Positions 8,078 through 17,270 of a stretch of 64,000 nucleotides of DNA are shown one piece after another (within the stretch, counting starts at the first letter, position 1; every line of letters begins with the position of its first letter). Where the stretch lies: the NCBI RefSeq assembly GCF_000504285.1, contig NZ_KI632511.1, positions 7,794,154-7,858,153 on the forward strand, read 5' to 3'. A model generated the notes under the pieces. It was not told where the DNA came from. It saw nothing but the letters and a program-made list of their open reading frames with translations, and made no database searches. This DNA is from Actinospica robiniae DSM 44927 (GTDB lineage Bacteria > Actinomycetota > Actinomycetes > Streptomycetales > Catenulisporaceae). The position numbers were made by a program, and so were the translations under genes.

Positions 8078-9181
8078 GTGGAGGCGAGCAACCCGCAGGA
8101 CCCAGGCGCCGCCGCGTCCTCGTACGACGACCTGCCCGACGGCCTCGTCGTCGCCGACGCCGAGGACCGGGTGCTGGTGTTCAACCGGGCCGCCGAACGG
8201 ATCACCGGCCTGCCCGCCGCCCGCGCCCTCGGCCGCCCGCTCGACACGGCCCTTCCGCTGGTCGACCTGGAGGGCCGCCGCTGGTGGAAGTGCACCGACC
8301 CGTACGGGGGCCTGGCCATCCGCACCGGCCAGCCGGAGACCCGGCTGCTGCTCCCGGACGGCCGGGACGTGCTGGTCACCGCGCGCTACGTCCGCGAGCA
8401 CGGCGGGCCGGTCAGCCGGGTCGTGGTCGGCCTGCGCGACACCTCGGCCCGGGCCCGCGTCGAGCGGCGGCACGCGGACCTGATCGCGACCGTCGCGCAC
8501 GAGTTGCGCTCCCCGCTGACCAGCGTGAAGGGCTTCACCGCCACGCTGCTGGCCAAGTGGGAGCGGTTCACCGACGACCAGCGCAAGCTGATGCTCGAGA
8601 CCGTGGACGCGGACGCGGACCGGGTCACCCGGCTGATCGCCGAGCTGCTCGACATCGCCCGGATCGACTCCGGCCGGCTCCAGCTCGGCTGCTACCCGGT
8701 GGACCTGCCCGAGCTGGTGGGCGACCAGATCGCCGGAATGACCGCGGCCGGCCTGGACGTCGACCGCTTCGAGGTAAGGGCCGAGGAGCGCTTCCAGGTC
8801 TGGGCCGACCCGGACAAGCTCCGGCAGGTGGTGGCCAACCTGCTGGAAAACGCGGTGCGCCACGGCGAGGGCCGTGTCACCATCACGATGGCGCTCGACG
8901 CGGCGCAGACCGCGCCCGCGGAGGCGGACGGAGCCGAGCAGCAGCGGAAGGGAGAGGGACCGCGCATGGTCGCCATGACCGTCGACGACGAAGGCCCCGG
9001 CATCCCCGAGGCCATGCTCTCGCGCGTGTTCACCCGCTTCTGGCGCGGCAACCGCCGCGGCGGCACCGGCCTCGGCCTCTACATCGTCAAGGGCATCGTC
9101 GAGGCGCACGGCGGCGGCATCACGGTCGGCCGCGCCCCCGGCGGCGGCGCCCGTTTCCGATTTACCATCCCGGCGGCCTGA
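8078..9181 (+). CDS. Cytosolic PAS-domain sensor histidine kinase (orphan)
   Basis: 367 residues, GTG start. A PAS domain occupies about residues 15-125 (LPDGLVVADAEDRVLVFNRA), then a HisKA dimerisation helix with phospho-acceptor H141 (VAHELRSPLTS), and a HATPase_c domain with N box (LLENAVRHG), G1 (DDEGPGIP) and G2 (GGTGLGLYI). No transmembrane segment is visible, so it senses something inside the cell. No response regulator gene adjoins it; the same kinase sits between the SpoU gene and pheS in related genomes. An insertion of charged residues (EADGAEQQRKGEG) splits the HATPase domain. Confidence 0.9.
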   Translation: MEASNPQDPGAAASSYDDLPDGLVVADAEDRVLVFNRAAERITGLPAARALGRPLDTALPLVDLEGRRWWKCTDPYGGLAIRTGQPETRLLLPDGRDVLVTARYVREHGGPVSRVVVGLRDTSARARVERRHADLIATVAHELRSPLTSVKGFTATLLAKWERFTDDQRKLMLETVDADADRVTRLIAELLDIARIDSGRLQLGCYPVDLPELVGDQIAGMTAAGLDVDRFEVRAEERFQVWADPDKLRQVVANLLENAVRHGEGRVTITMALDAAQTAPAEADGAEQQRKGEGPRMVAMTVDDEGPGIPEAMLSRVFTRFWRGNRRGGTGLGLYIVKGIVEAHGGGITVGRAPGGGARFRFTIPAA

Positions 9182-9308
9182 CCGCGCGCGCCCCTACGGG
9201 ACCGAACGTGCCGCCGGCCGCCGGGTGACCTTCCCCGCCGCGCACTGTGCGCGCGGACCCCGCGCGCGCTCGCGCGCACTGCCGGAAATGCCCGTCGGCC
9301 GCGCCCGT

Positions 9309-9384
9309 TAGGATTGGGGCGCCTGCCGAGAAGACCCCGCACGCCCTGACGGCGTGGTAGTAGCGGAAGTGTGAGCCGATCCGA
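9309..9384 (+). promoter_or_regulatory. pheS promoter and short hairpin leader
   Basis: A TAGGAT -10 hexamer lies at 9309-9314. The following leader of about 65 bases contains a stem CACGCC (9340-9345) with GGCGTG (9351-9356) around loop CTGAC. There is no T-run, no Phe-rich leader peptide and no T-box sequence, so control by attenuation is not evident. Confidence 0.4.
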
Positions 9385-10527
9385 ATGTCCGCACCGAACA
9401 AGAGTTTCGACCCGGTCGAGGTCGAGGCGCTCAAGCCCGAGGCCGTCGAGCACGCCCTCGACCAGGCGCTGGCCGCGATCACCGCGGCCGCCGACCTCGC
9501 CGCCCTGCACGAGGCCGAGATCGCGCACGCCAAGGACCGCTCCCCGCTGGCCCTGGCCAACCGGGAGATCGGCGCGCTGCCGCCGGCCGCCAAGGCCGAG
9601 GCCGGCAAGCGGGTCGGCCAGGCCCGGGCGGCGGTGGCCAAGGCCGTCACCGAGCGCCGCGCCGTGCTCGAGGCCGAGCGCGACGCCCGCGTCCTGGTCG
9701 AGGAGTCCGTCGACGTCACGCTGCCCTGGGACCGCGTCCCGCGCGGCGGACGCCACCCGCTGACCACGCTGACCGAGCGCGTCGCCGAGGTCTTCTCCGC
9801 GCTCGGGTGGGAGGTGAACGAGGGGCCCGAGGTCGAGGCGGAGTGGATGAACTTCGACGCCCTCAACATCTCCCGGGACCACCCGGCGCGCAGCCCGCAG
9901 GACACCTTCTTCGTGCGCACCCCGGGCGTGGACCCGCTGGACCCGGCCCGCTCGGAGCACGACTCGCTGATCCTGCGCACGCAGACCTCGCCGCTGCAGG
10001 TGCGCACGATGCTCCGGCGCAAGCCGCCGCTGCACATGGTCTCGATCGGGCGCACCTTCCGCACCGACGCGCTCGACGCCACCCACACCCCGGTCTTCAA
10101 CCAGATCGAGGGCCTGGTGGTGGACGAGGGGATCGGCATGGCCGACCTCAAGGGCACCCTGGACCACTTCGTGAAGGCCATGTTCGGCGAGGACATCGCC
10201 ACCCGGCTGCGGCCGAACTACTTCCCGTTCACCGAGCCGAGCGCCGAGCTGGACCTGCAGTGCTTCGTGTGCCACGGCTCGTCCGTGGGCGACCCGGACA
10301 ACCCCTGCCGCACCTGCTCGTCCGAGGGCTGGATCGAGCTCGGCGGCTGCGGCGTGGTCAACCCGCGGGTGCTGGTCTCGGTCGGCATCGACCCCGAGCG
10401 CTACAGCGGCTTCGCCTTCGGCATCGGCCTTGAGCGGACCCTGATGTTCCGCCACGGCATCACCGACATGCACGACATCGTCGAGGGTGACATCCGCTTC
10501 ACCCTCCCGTTCGGAGTGGAAATCTGA
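9385..10527 (+). CDS. pheS: Phenylalanyl-tRNA synthetase alpha subunit
   Basis: 380 residues. N-terminal coiled coil that binds tRNA (about 1-110), then the class II core with motif 1 around [10 protein letters not shown], motif 2 ([20 protein letters not shown]) and motif 3 ([14 protein letters not shown]). A four-cysteine loop (CFVCHG and CRTC) typical of actinobacterial PheS may hold zinc. Charges tRNA-Phe as an alpha2beta2 enzyme with PheT. The start ATG follows GGAAGTGTGAGC. Its stop overlaps the pheT start by one base (TGATG). Confidence 0.97.
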   Translation: MSAPNKSFDPVEVEALKPEAVEHALDQALAAITAAADLAALHEAEIAHAKDRSPLALANREIGALPPAAKAEAGKRVGQARAAVAKAVTERRAVLEAERDARVLVEESVDVTLPWDRVPRGGRHPLTTLTERVAEVFSALGWEVNEGPEVEAEWMNFDALNISRDHPARSPQDTFFVRTPGVDPLDPARSEHDSLILRTQTSPLQVRTMLRRKPPLHMVSIGRTFRTDALDATHTPVFNQIEGLVVDEGIGMADLKGTLDHFVKAMFGEDIATRLRPNYFPFTEPSAELDLQCFVCHGSSVGDPDNPCRTCSSEGWIELGGCGVVNPRVLVSVGIDPERYSGFAFGIGLERTLMFRHGITDMHDIVEGDIRFTLPFGVEI

Positions 10528-13001
10528 TGCGCGTCCCTGTTTCCTGGCTGCGCGAGTACGTCGACCTGCCCGAGTCGCTGACCGGCCGCGAGCTGGCCGA
10601 GCGCCTCGTCCCGGCCGGCTTCGAGGTCGAGACCGTGCACGAGTCCGGCGTGGGCCTGACCGGCCCGCTGGTGGTCGGGCAGGTGCTCGAGATCGAGGAG
10701 CTCACCGCGTTCAAGAAGCCGATCCGCTACTGCCAGGTGCAGGTCGGACCGGAGGCGGCGGACGTGCGCGGCATCGTCTGCGGCGCGCGCAACTTCAAGG
10801 TCGGCGACAAGATCGTGGCCGCGCTGCCCGGCGCGGTGCTGCCCGGCGACTTCAAGATCGCCGCGCGCAAGACCTACGACCACGTCTCCGACGGCATGAT
10901 CTGCTCGGCCCGCGAGCTCGGCCTCGGCGAGGACCACGACGGCATCATCGTGCTGCCGGCCGACGTCCAGGTCGGCGCGGACGCGATCGAGCTGCTCGGC
11001 ATCCGCGACGAGGTGCTCGACATCGCGGTGACCACGGACCGCGGCTACTGCCTGTCCATGCGCGGCATGGCCCGGGAGGCCGCGATCGTCTTCGGCCGCT
11101 CGCTGCGCGACCCGGCCCTGCTCGACACCCCGGCGCCGACCCGGGGCGGCTACCCGGTGGTGCTGGCCGACCCGCTCGGCTGCGACCGCTTCGTCGCGCG
11201 CGCCGTGCGCGGGATCGACCCGCTGGCCCCCACCCCGCTGTGGATGCAGCGGCGCATCCAGCTCTCCGGCATGCGCCCGATCTCGCTGATCGTGGACATC
11301 GCCAACTACGTGATGCTCGAGATCGGCCAGCCGCTGCACACCTACGACCTGCGCCGGCTGACCGGCCCGATCACGGTGCGGCGGGCGGCTGCGGGGGAGA
11401 AGCTCGAGACCCTCGACGACGCCGAGCGGGCGCTGGACCAGGACGACCTGCTGATCACCGACGAGACCGGGCCGATCGGCCTGGCCGGGGTGATGGGCGG
11501 GGCGTCCACCGAGGTGCACACCGGCACCGTGGACGTGCTGATCGAGGCCGCGCACTTCGACGCGGGCTCGATCTCGCGCACCGCCCGCCGGCACAAGCTG
11601 CCGTCCGAGGCCTCGCGCCGGTTCGAGCGCACGGTGGACCCGAACGCGGCCGCCGCGGCGGCCCAGCGCGCGGTGGACCTGCTCGTGCTGCTCGGCCACG
11701 GCGAGGCGGACCCGGAGGTCACCGTGGCCTCCACCCAGCAGCGCCCGGCCGCGCCGATCCTGATCGACGCGGGCCTGCCCGGCCGCGTCGCCGGGCTCGC
11801 CTACCCGCGCGAGGCGGTGGTGCGCCGGCTGCAGGAGGTGGGCTGCACCGTCGAGGGCGCGGACCAGCTGAGCGTGACCCCGCCGTCCTGGCGGCCGGAC
11901 CTGACCGACCCGAACGACCTGGCCGAAGAGGTCATCCGGCTCGAGGGCTACGACCGGATCCCGATGAAGCTGCCGGTCGCTCCGCGCGGCCGCGGCCTGT
12001 CGCTGCGCCAGCGGCTGCACCGCCGGGTTGGCCGTGCGCTCGCCGACTCCGGCTTCGTCGAGGTGCTCAACTACCCGTTCGTCGGCGACGCCGAGCTGGA
12101 CGCGATGGGCGTGCCCGCGGACGACGCCCGCCGCACCGCGCTGAGCCTGGCCAACCCGATCTCGGACGAGCAGCCGTACCTGCGCACGACACTGCTGCCG
12201 GGCCTGTTCGCCACGTTGCGGCGCAACGTCGGCCGCGGCTTCCACGACGTGGCCCTGTTCGAGACCGGCCTGGTCTACCAGCCGCGTCCGGACGCTTCGG
12301 CCCCGCCGCGGCTGTCGGTCGAGCGCCGCCCCTCGGACGAGGAGCTCGCGGTGCTCGAGGCCTCGCTGCCGGACCAGCCGCGGCACGTCGCCGCGGTGCT
12401 CGTCGGCGCCCGCGAGAACGCCGGCTGGTGGGGCGAGGGCCGGGCCGCGAGCTGGGCCGACGCGGTCGAGGCGGCGCGGACGGTGGCGGCCGCGTGCGGC
12501 GCGGAGCTGACGGTGGATCAGGCGCAGTACGAGCCCTGGCACCCCGGCCGCTGCGCCGTGCTCTCGATCGACGAGCGGATCGTCGGCTACGCGGGCGAAC
12601 TGCACCCGAAGGCGCTCGAGGCGCTCGGCCTGCCGCCGCGCACCTGCGCGATGGAGCTGAACCTGGACGCGCTCGTCCCCGCCGACGACGTGCCGGTGAG
12701 CCCGGAGCAGGTCTCCGCGTTCCCGCCCGCCACGGTGGACGTCGCCCTGGTGGTCTCCCGCGAGGTGCCGGCCGCGGACGTCGAGTCGGCGCTGGTCGCC
12801 GGCGCCGGCCCGCTGCTCGAGGCGATCCGGCTGTTCGACGTCTACGAGGGCGATCGGGTCGAGGAGGGTTCGAAGTCGCTGGCGTTCTCGCTGCGGCTGC
12901 GCGCCTCGGACCGCACCCTCAAGGCCGACGAGGTCGCCGCCGTGCGCGAGGCCGCCGTGGCCTCGGCCACCCGGCACTCGGGCGCGGTGCTGCGCGGCTG
13001 A
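10527..13001 (+). CDS. pheT: Phenylalanyl-tRNA synthetase beta subunit
   Basis: 824 residues, normal for a bacterial beta chain. Domains in order: N-terminal B1/tRNA-binding OB domain ([12 protein letters not shown]), B3/B4 editing domain (around [20 protein letters not shown]), B5 DNA-binding-like domain, the catalytic-like core, and the C-terminal ferredoxin-fold anticodon-binding domain ([17 protein letters not shown] ... [19 protein letters not shown]). Forms the tetramer with PheS and hydrolyses mischarged Tyr-tRNA-Phe. Start overlaps the pheS stop, so the subunits are coupled. Confidence 0.97.
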   Translation: MRVPVSWLREYVDLPESLTGRELAERLVPAGFEVETVHESGVGLTGPLVVGQVLEIEELTAFKKPIRYCQVQVGPEAADVRGIVCGARNFKVGDKIVAALPGAVLPGDFKIAARKTYDHVSDGMICSARELGLGEDHDGIIVLPADVQVGADAIELLGIRDEVLDIAVTTDRGYCLSMRGMAREAAIVFGRSLRDPALLDTPAPTRGGYPVVLADPLGCDRFVARAVRGIDPLAPTPLWMQRRIQLSGMRPISLIVDIANYVMLEIGQPLHTYDLRRLTGPITVRRAAAGEKLETLDDAERALDQDDLLITDETGPIGLAGVMGGASTEVHTGTVDVLIEAAHFDAGSISRTARRHKLPSEASRRFERTVDPNAAAAAAQRAVDLLVLLGHGEADPEVTVASTQQRPAAPILIDAGLPGRVAGLAYPREAVVRRLQEVGCTVEGADQLSVTPPSWRPDLTDPNDLAEEVIRLEGYDRIPMKLPVAPRGRGLSLRQRLHRRVGRALADSGFVEVLNYPFVGDAELDAMGVPADDARRTALSLANPISDEQPYLRTTLLPGLFATLRRNVGRGFHDVALFETGLVYQPRPDASAPPRLSVERRPSDEELAVLEASLPDQPRHVAAVLVGARENAGWWGEGRAASWADAVEAARTVAAACGAELTVDQAQYEPWHPGRCAVLSIDERIVGYAGELHPKALEALGLPPRTCAMELNLDALVPADDVPVSPEQVSAFPPATVDVALVVSREVPAADVESALVAGAGPLLEAIRLFDVYEGDRVEEGSKSLAFSLRLRASDRTLKADEVAAVREAAVASATRHSGAVLRG

Positions 13002-13028
13002 CGCGCTCCCGCACGGCGGAAAACCGGT

Positions 13029-13053
13029 TGCCCGGGCCCTCGCGGCCCGGGCA
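13029..13053 (+). terminator. Hairpin terminator after pheT
   Basis: A perfect 10-bp stem TGCCCGGGCC (13029-13038) and GGCCCGGGCA (13044-13053) around a five-base loop, 28 bases after the pheT stop. No U-tract follows, which is usual for actinobacterial intrinsic terminators. Confidence 0.7.
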
Positions 13054-13140
13054 CCATCGTCTGCGTACCTGTTTCCGGCTCGAGGAGCTCCGTAGTGCTG
13101 ATTCGTGGGTCGTGTCGCTACCCGATCATGACGACCACCC

Positions 13141-14754
13141 ATGGAGCCCTCCTTGTTCGCCGTATCCGCACGTTCCTTCCTCAAGGCGACCGGCCTCTCG
13201 CTCGCCTTCCACGCTGAGCCGCTGTTCGACGGCGTCGGCCTGACCCTGGCGCCGGGCGACCGGGTCGCCCTGGTCGGCCCGAACGGGGTCGGCAAGTCCT
13301 CGCTGCTCAAGGTCCTGGCCGGCCGCTTGTCCGCGATCGCGGGCCGGGTCGAGTACGGGCCGGATGCCCGCGTCGGCTATTTCTTCCAGCAGGTTCCCGA
13401 TCCGGGCCAGAGCGTCGGCGCGTTCCTGCGCGAGCCGTTGGCCGAGCTCTTCGCGGCCGAGGCGCGGCTGCACGAACTCGAACGCGGGATCGAGAGCGGC
13501 CGGTTGTCGCTGCTCGACGAGTACGGCACGTTGCTCGAACGCTTCGAGACGCTCGGCGGCTGGACCGCGCGAGCGCGGGTCGACGAGGTGAGCCAACGCC
13601 TCGGAGTAGCCCATCTGGATGAACACACGCCACTCGCGCGAGTGAGCGGCGGTGAGCAGGCCAGGCTGATGCTCGCCCGCGTCCTGCTGACCGAACCGAG
13701 CATCCTGCTGCTCGACGAGCCGACGAACCACCTCGACGCCGACGCGGTGGCCTGGCTCGGCGACTACCTCGCGGCGTTCCCCGGCGCCCTGCTGGTGATC
13801 AGCCACGACCGCGCGTTCCTCGACCGGGTCGCGACGCAGGTCGTCGAGCTCGACGGCATTCACGACGAGCTGCAGACCTATGAGGGCGGATACACCGCGT
13901 ACCGGGCGGAGAAGCAGGCCCGTTGGCAGCGACTGCTCCTCGATTACGAGGCCCAGGAGAAGTATCGAGCCCGCCTGGCCGAGGACATCGAGGCCACGAA
14001 GGGCCACGCTGCGGCGACCGAGAGCGCGACGGCGAACGACCATTGGCGCCGCATCGCGAAGAAGGTCGCGAAGAAGGCGAAGGCGCGGGAGCGTCGGCTG
14101 GATCGGGAACTCCAGTCGGCGCGCTGGATCGCTGAGCCTCGTACGCGGCCCACGTTGACGCTGGCTTTCCCTGATCCGGAGAACGATGCCCTGGCCGGGT
14201 TGCATGTCAAGCAGTTGCCGGTGATGGCGGGGGACAGGACGCTGTTCGAGCTCGCCGACCTGGAGATCAAACCGGGCGCCCGGATCCTGATCAGCGGCCC
14301 GAACGGCGCCGGGAAGTCCTCGCTTCTCGCCGCCCTCGCTGCCCGGGCCGAACCCGGCGCGGTCGCTGTACTCCCGCAGACCCACGACGGGCTGCGGCTG
14401 GAGACGTCCGTCATCGACTACTTCCGCTCGCGTGTGCCGGTGTATCCCGAGGACGCCGAGCAGATCCTGACGGGCTATCTGTTCGGCGAGGAGCAATGGG
14501 AAGCACCCCTGCGTGCCCTCAGCGCCGGCGAGCTGCGCAGGCTGTTGCTGGCCGTCGCGGTGAATGAGGGCGCGCCGATCCTCATGCTGGACGAGCCGAC
14601 GAACTACCTCGACTTCGACTCGCTCGACGTCGTCGAACGCGCCGTGCGCGCGTTCACCGGCACCGTCCTCGTGGTCAGTCACGACCGCTACTTCGCACAG
14701 GCGGCCGGCTTGAGCCAGGAGTGGGTGGTGCGCGCGGGAGAGCTGGACTGCTAG
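13141..14754 (+). CDS. ABC-F family ATPase (ribosome-associated, possible antibiotic protection)
   Basis: 537 residues with two nucleotide-binding domains and no membrane segment. NBD1: Walker A GPNGVGKSS (46-54), signature SGGEQ (169-173), Walker B LLLDEPTNHLD. Linker of about 85 basic/charged residues (roughly 252-335). NBD2: Walker A GPNGAGKSS (386-394), degenerate signature SAGEL, Walker B LMLDEPTNYLD. ABC-F proteins bind the ribosomal E site; some eject macrolide, lincosamide or pleuromutilin drugs, others tune translation. The ATG at 13141 has no ribosome site, and an ATG at 13128 opens another frame across it. Accessory position just after pheST suggests acquired resistance, but this is inference. 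Confidence 0.85.
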   Translation: MEPSLFAVSARSFLKATGLSLAFHAEPLFDGVGLTLAPGDRVALVGPNGVGKSSLLKVLAGRLSAIAGRVEYGPDARVGYFFQQVPDPGQSVGAFLREPLAELFAAEARLHELERGIESGRLSLLDEYGTLLERFETLGGWTARARVDEVSQRLGVAHLDEHTPLARVSGGEQARLMLARVLLTEPSILLLDEPTNHLDADAVAWLGDYLAAFPGALLVISHDRAFLDRVATQVVELDGIHDELQTYEGGYTAYRAEKQARWQRLLLDYEAQEKYRARLAEDIEATKGHAAATESATANDHWRRIAKKVAKKAKARERRLDRELQSARWIAEPRTRPTLTLAFPDPENDALAGLHVKQLPVMAGDRTLFELADLEIKPGARILISGPNGAGKSSLLAALAARAEPGAVAVLPQTHDGLRLETSVIDYFRSRVPVYPEDAEQILTGYLFGEEQWEAPLRALSAGELRRLLLAVAVNEGAPILMLDEPTNYLDFDSLDVVERAVRAFTGTVLVVSHDRYFAQAAGLSQEWVVRAGELDC

Positions 14755-14771
14755 GCCTGCCACCTGCGTCA

Positions 14772-14798
14772 TGTCACAAACCGGAGCCCTGCCTCGTC
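14772..14798 (+). promoter_or_regulatory. ECF41-type promoter of the sigma factor gene
   Basis: TGTCACA at 14772-14778 followed by exactly 16 bases and CGTC at 14795-14798, the published ECF41 promoter pattern (TGTCACA-N16-CGTC). It implies that the sigma factor transcribes its own gene and excludes the ATG at 14771 as translational start. Confidence 0.8.
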
Positions 14799-14860
14799 TC
14801 GGGACCGACACAGGTTCTGGAAGCGGAGGGCGGCGTCATGTGCGATCGGGGAGTTCCGGC

Positions 14861-15808
14861 GTGAACGAGGCGGAGGAGTTCGACGAGCTGCGGCCGCTGC
14901 TGTTCTCGATCGCCTACCGGCTGCTCGGCAGCGTGACCGAAGCTGAGGACGCCGTGCAGGAGACGTGGCTGCGCTGGCAGACCTCGTCGACCCGGCCGGC
15001 GTCGGCGAAGTCGTTCCTGTCGGCGGTGGTAACCAGGATCTCGATCGACGTCCTGCGCTCGGGCCGGGTACGTCGGGAGGCGTACGTCGGGCCGTGGTTC
15101 CCCGAACCGCTGCTGACCGACCCGTATGAGGATCCTGAGCGTGCGGCCGAACTCGCCGACTCGCTCTCGATGGCGGCGCTGCTGCTGTTGGAACGGCTCT
15201 CCCCGGCCGAACGCGCCGTGTTCGTGCTGCGCGAGGTCTTCGGGTTCAGCTTCCGGGAGATCGCCTCGGCCGTAGGCCGATCCGAAGCGGCTTGCCGGCA
15301 GCTCGCGACGCAGGCCCGCCGGCACATGGACGACGGCCGCCCGCGCTTCGCAGCCGACCGCCGCGAGCGGGCCGAGCTGGCCGAGCGCTTCTTCGAGGCG
15401 TTCCGCGCGGGCGACGTCGACGGCCTGACCGAGCTGCTGGCCGGGGACGTCCAGATGGTCAGCGACAACGGCGGCAAGGCGCCGCGCTTCGGCCGCGGCG
15501 TGTTCGGCGCCGGGAACGTGGCCCGGGTGCTGACCTCGCTCATCCTGCCGTTCGTCCGGATCGGCGGGGTGGTGCAACCGTGCGAGGTGAACGGCCAGCC
15601 CGGCGCCGTCTTCCGCGACCGGGACGGCAAGGTCATCAACACCTGGACGCTCGACGTGCTGGACGGGCGGATCCAGGCGATCCGCACGGTGATCAACCCC
15701 GACAAGCTCGCCCACATGGGCCCGGTGGCCGACGCCTGGAGCGTGATCCGGCAGACGAAGCAGGCCCGCAGGTCGGCGGGCCCTGAGACGGGGATCACAG
15801 TCGGCTGA
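14861..15808 (+). CDS. ECF41-group RNA polymerase sigma factor (SigJ-like) with SnoaL C-domain
   Basis: 315 residues from GTG 14861, preceded by GGGGAG. Sigma region 2 (EFDELRPLLFSIAYRLLGS, then AVQETWLRW) and region 4 (LSPAERAVFVLREVFGFSFR) are followed by a C-terminal SnoaL/NTF2-like domain (about 190-315), which replaces an anti-sigma factor in this group. Hallmark pieces are present in slightly varied form: WFPEP in the linker (usual WLPEP) and DNGGK in the C domain (usual DGGGK/R). Autoregulated through the promoter at 14772; the same motif precedes the next gene. Confidence 0.93.
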   Translation: MNEAEEFDELRPLLFSIAYRLLGSVTEAEDAVQETWLRWQTSSTRPASAKSFLSAVVTRISIDVLRSGRVRREAYVGPWFPEPLLTDPYEDPERAAELADSLSMAALLLLERLSPAERAVFVLREVFGFSFREIASAVGRSEAACRQLATQARRHMDDGRPRFAADRRERAELAERFFEAFRAGDVDGLTELLAGDVQMVSDNGGKAPRFGRGVFGAGNVARVLTSLILPFVRIGGVVQPCEVNGQPGAVFRDRDGKVINTWTLDVLDGRIQAIRTVINPDKLAHMGPVADAWSVIRQTKQARRSAGPETGITVG

Positions 15809-15836
15809 TCTCACAATCGGACCCCCCTGTCTCGTC
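15809..15836 (+). promoter_or_regulatory. ECF41-type promoter of the SnoaL-LUD gene
   Basis: TCTCACA at 15809-15815, 17 bases, then CGTC at 15833-15836. It differs from the ECF41 consensus by one base in the -35 element and one base in spacing, and the downstream bases also resemble the upstream promoter (GATCGACACAG compared with GACCGACACAG). Starts immediately after the sigma factor stop codon. Confidence 0.78.
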
Positions 15837-15876
15837 CTGGGATCGACACAGCGGGAACAAAGGCTGGAGTGAGGCA

Positions 15877-16977
15877 ATGAACGACTTTCAGGCGATCGCG
15901 GACCGGGTCGAGATCGAGGCGCTGCGCAGCGAGTTCACCGACGCCGCGATGATGCGCGACCGGGCCCGTCTCGCGGCCCTGTTCACCTCGGACGGCGTGC
16001 TGCGGATGCCCGACGTCCCGGTCGAGTTCACCGGGCCCGAGGAGATCCGCGCCGGGGGAGAACGGCTGCAGGCGCAGTGGGACTTCTTCATCCAGAACAC
16101 GCACCAGGGCGCGGTGGAGATCGACGGCGACACCGCCACCGGCCGGGCCTTCATCCAGGAGATCGCGCGCCTGCGCAACGGCTTCGAAGGGCTCAACTAC
16201 GCGATCTACCACGACCGGTACCGGCGTACCGCGGACGGCTGGAAGTTCGCCGAGCGCGTCTACGAGATCCGCTACCTCGACATCACCCCGCTCGGCGGTT
16301 CGGCGCCGGGAGCGGCGGGAGCGCCGGGCGACGTCGAGGCCCTGGTCGCGGCCGCCGACGTGGCCGGGACGAAGTTCACCGAGCCGGCCTCCGCGGACCG
16401 GCTGGAGCGGACGGCCGCCGCGTTGACGGCGAAGGGCTTCGCCGTCGAGATCCTCGGCGACGCCGCGGCCGCCCGCGCCCGTGTGAAGGAGCTGATCCCG
16501 CTCGGCGCGAGCGTGTTCACCGCCGCGAGCGAGACGCTGCGGCTCTCCGGGCTCGAGGAGGACATCAACGCGGGCGGCGACTACCAGTCCGTCAAATCCC
16601 GCGCGATGACGATGGACCGGGAAACCGAGGGCGATGAACTCCGGCGGCTCGTGGCGACCCCCGACTTCGCGGTCGGCAGCGTCACCGCCGTCACCGAGGC
16701 CGGCGCGCTCGTGATCGCCTCGGCCAGCGGCAGCCAGCTGCCCGGCGCCGTCGGCGGAGCCGCGTGCGCGATCTGGGTCGTCGGGGCGCAGAAGGTGGTG
16801 GCGGACCTCGACGAAGCCATGCGCCGCGTCGAGCAGCACGCCCTCCCGCTGGAGGACGTCCGAGCCCGGGAGGTGTACGGCGTGCCCAGCGCGGTCAACC
16901 AGTTGCTGATCCTCAACGCGCCGACCCGGATGGGCCGGGGCGTCGTGGTGCTGCTTCGCGAGGCCATCGGGTTCTGA
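15877..16977 (+). CDS. SnoaL/NTF2-like domain fused to a LUD (LutC/YkgG-like) domain
   Basis: 366 residues, ATG with GGAGTGAGG ahead. Residues 1 to about 145 form a SnoaL-like NTF2 fold (RLAALFTSDGVLRMPDVPV, YRRTADGWKFAERVYEIRYL). Residues about 155-366 match the LUD domain of lactate-utilisation protein LutC/YkgG (GASVFTAASETLRLSGLEED, DFAVGSVTAVTEAGALVIA, VVGAQKVV). Probable target of the adjacent ECF41 sigma factor. ECF41 partners are usually carboxymuconolactone decarboxylases, oxidoreductases or epimerases, so this partner is unusual. Catalytic activity unknown. Confidence 0.85.
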   Translation: MNDFQAIADRVEIEALRSEFTDAAMMRDRARLAALFTSDGVLRMPDVPVEFTGPEEIRAGGERLQAQWDFFIQNTHQGAVEIDGDTATGRAFIQEIARLRNGFEGLNYAIYHDRYRRTADGWKFAERVYEIRYLDITPLGGSAPGAAGAPGDVEALVAAADVAGTKFTEPASADRLERTAAALTAKGFAVEILGDAAAARARVKELIPLGASVFTAASETLRLSGLEEDINAGGDYQSVKSRAMTMDRETEGDELRRLVATPDFAVGSVTAVTEAGALVIASASGSQLPGAVGGAACAIWVVGAQKVVADLDEAMRRVEQHALPLEDVRAREVYGVPSAVNQLLILNAPTRMGRGVVVLLREAIGF

Positions 16978-17270
16978 CGGCCAGGACGGACACCATGCGA
17001 AAGCAGCGCCGGCCTGCGATCGCCACGAGGTACAAGGTGTCGAGAATTTTTTGAAATCTCCCCTCCACGGTCGGCCTGAAACGGCGTCGTGCGCGGCCCT
17101 GACGGGGTCGCGCAGGCGCCGCGACGGGGGTTCGCAAGCTCATGGCCAACCCCCTCCGGGCAGGCGCCCACCGGCCCTCTCGCGCCTTCGGCATATCGGC
17201 TCTGACCTGGTCTTTTCTTTGTTTTCGGCTAGGATCGAACCAGCCTGCTGATGCCAACGGAGGGGATCTC
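16978..17270 (+). promoter_or_regulatory. Intergenic region with possible terminator and promoter of the GyrB-like gene
   Basis: After the SnoaL-LUD stop there is an AT-rich imperfect hairpin around GAATTTTTTGAAAT (17042-17057) and a 7-bp inverted repeat GGGGGTT (17126-17132) with AACCCCC (17148-17154). A TAGGAT -10 hexamer at 17230-17235 lies 36 bases before the next ATG, with a T-rich tract just upstream. The ribosome site GGAGGGG is at 17259-17265. Confidence 0.4.

Noticed and set aside
9182-9384. T-box or Phe leader-peptide attenuator before pheS
   Set aside because: No T-box sequence and no Phe-codon run; only one small hairpin.
14771-14860. ATG at 14771 as start of the ECF41 sigma factor
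   Set aside because: It overlaps the -35 element of the ECF41 promoter, so it would not be in the transcript; GTG 14861 has a ribosome site.
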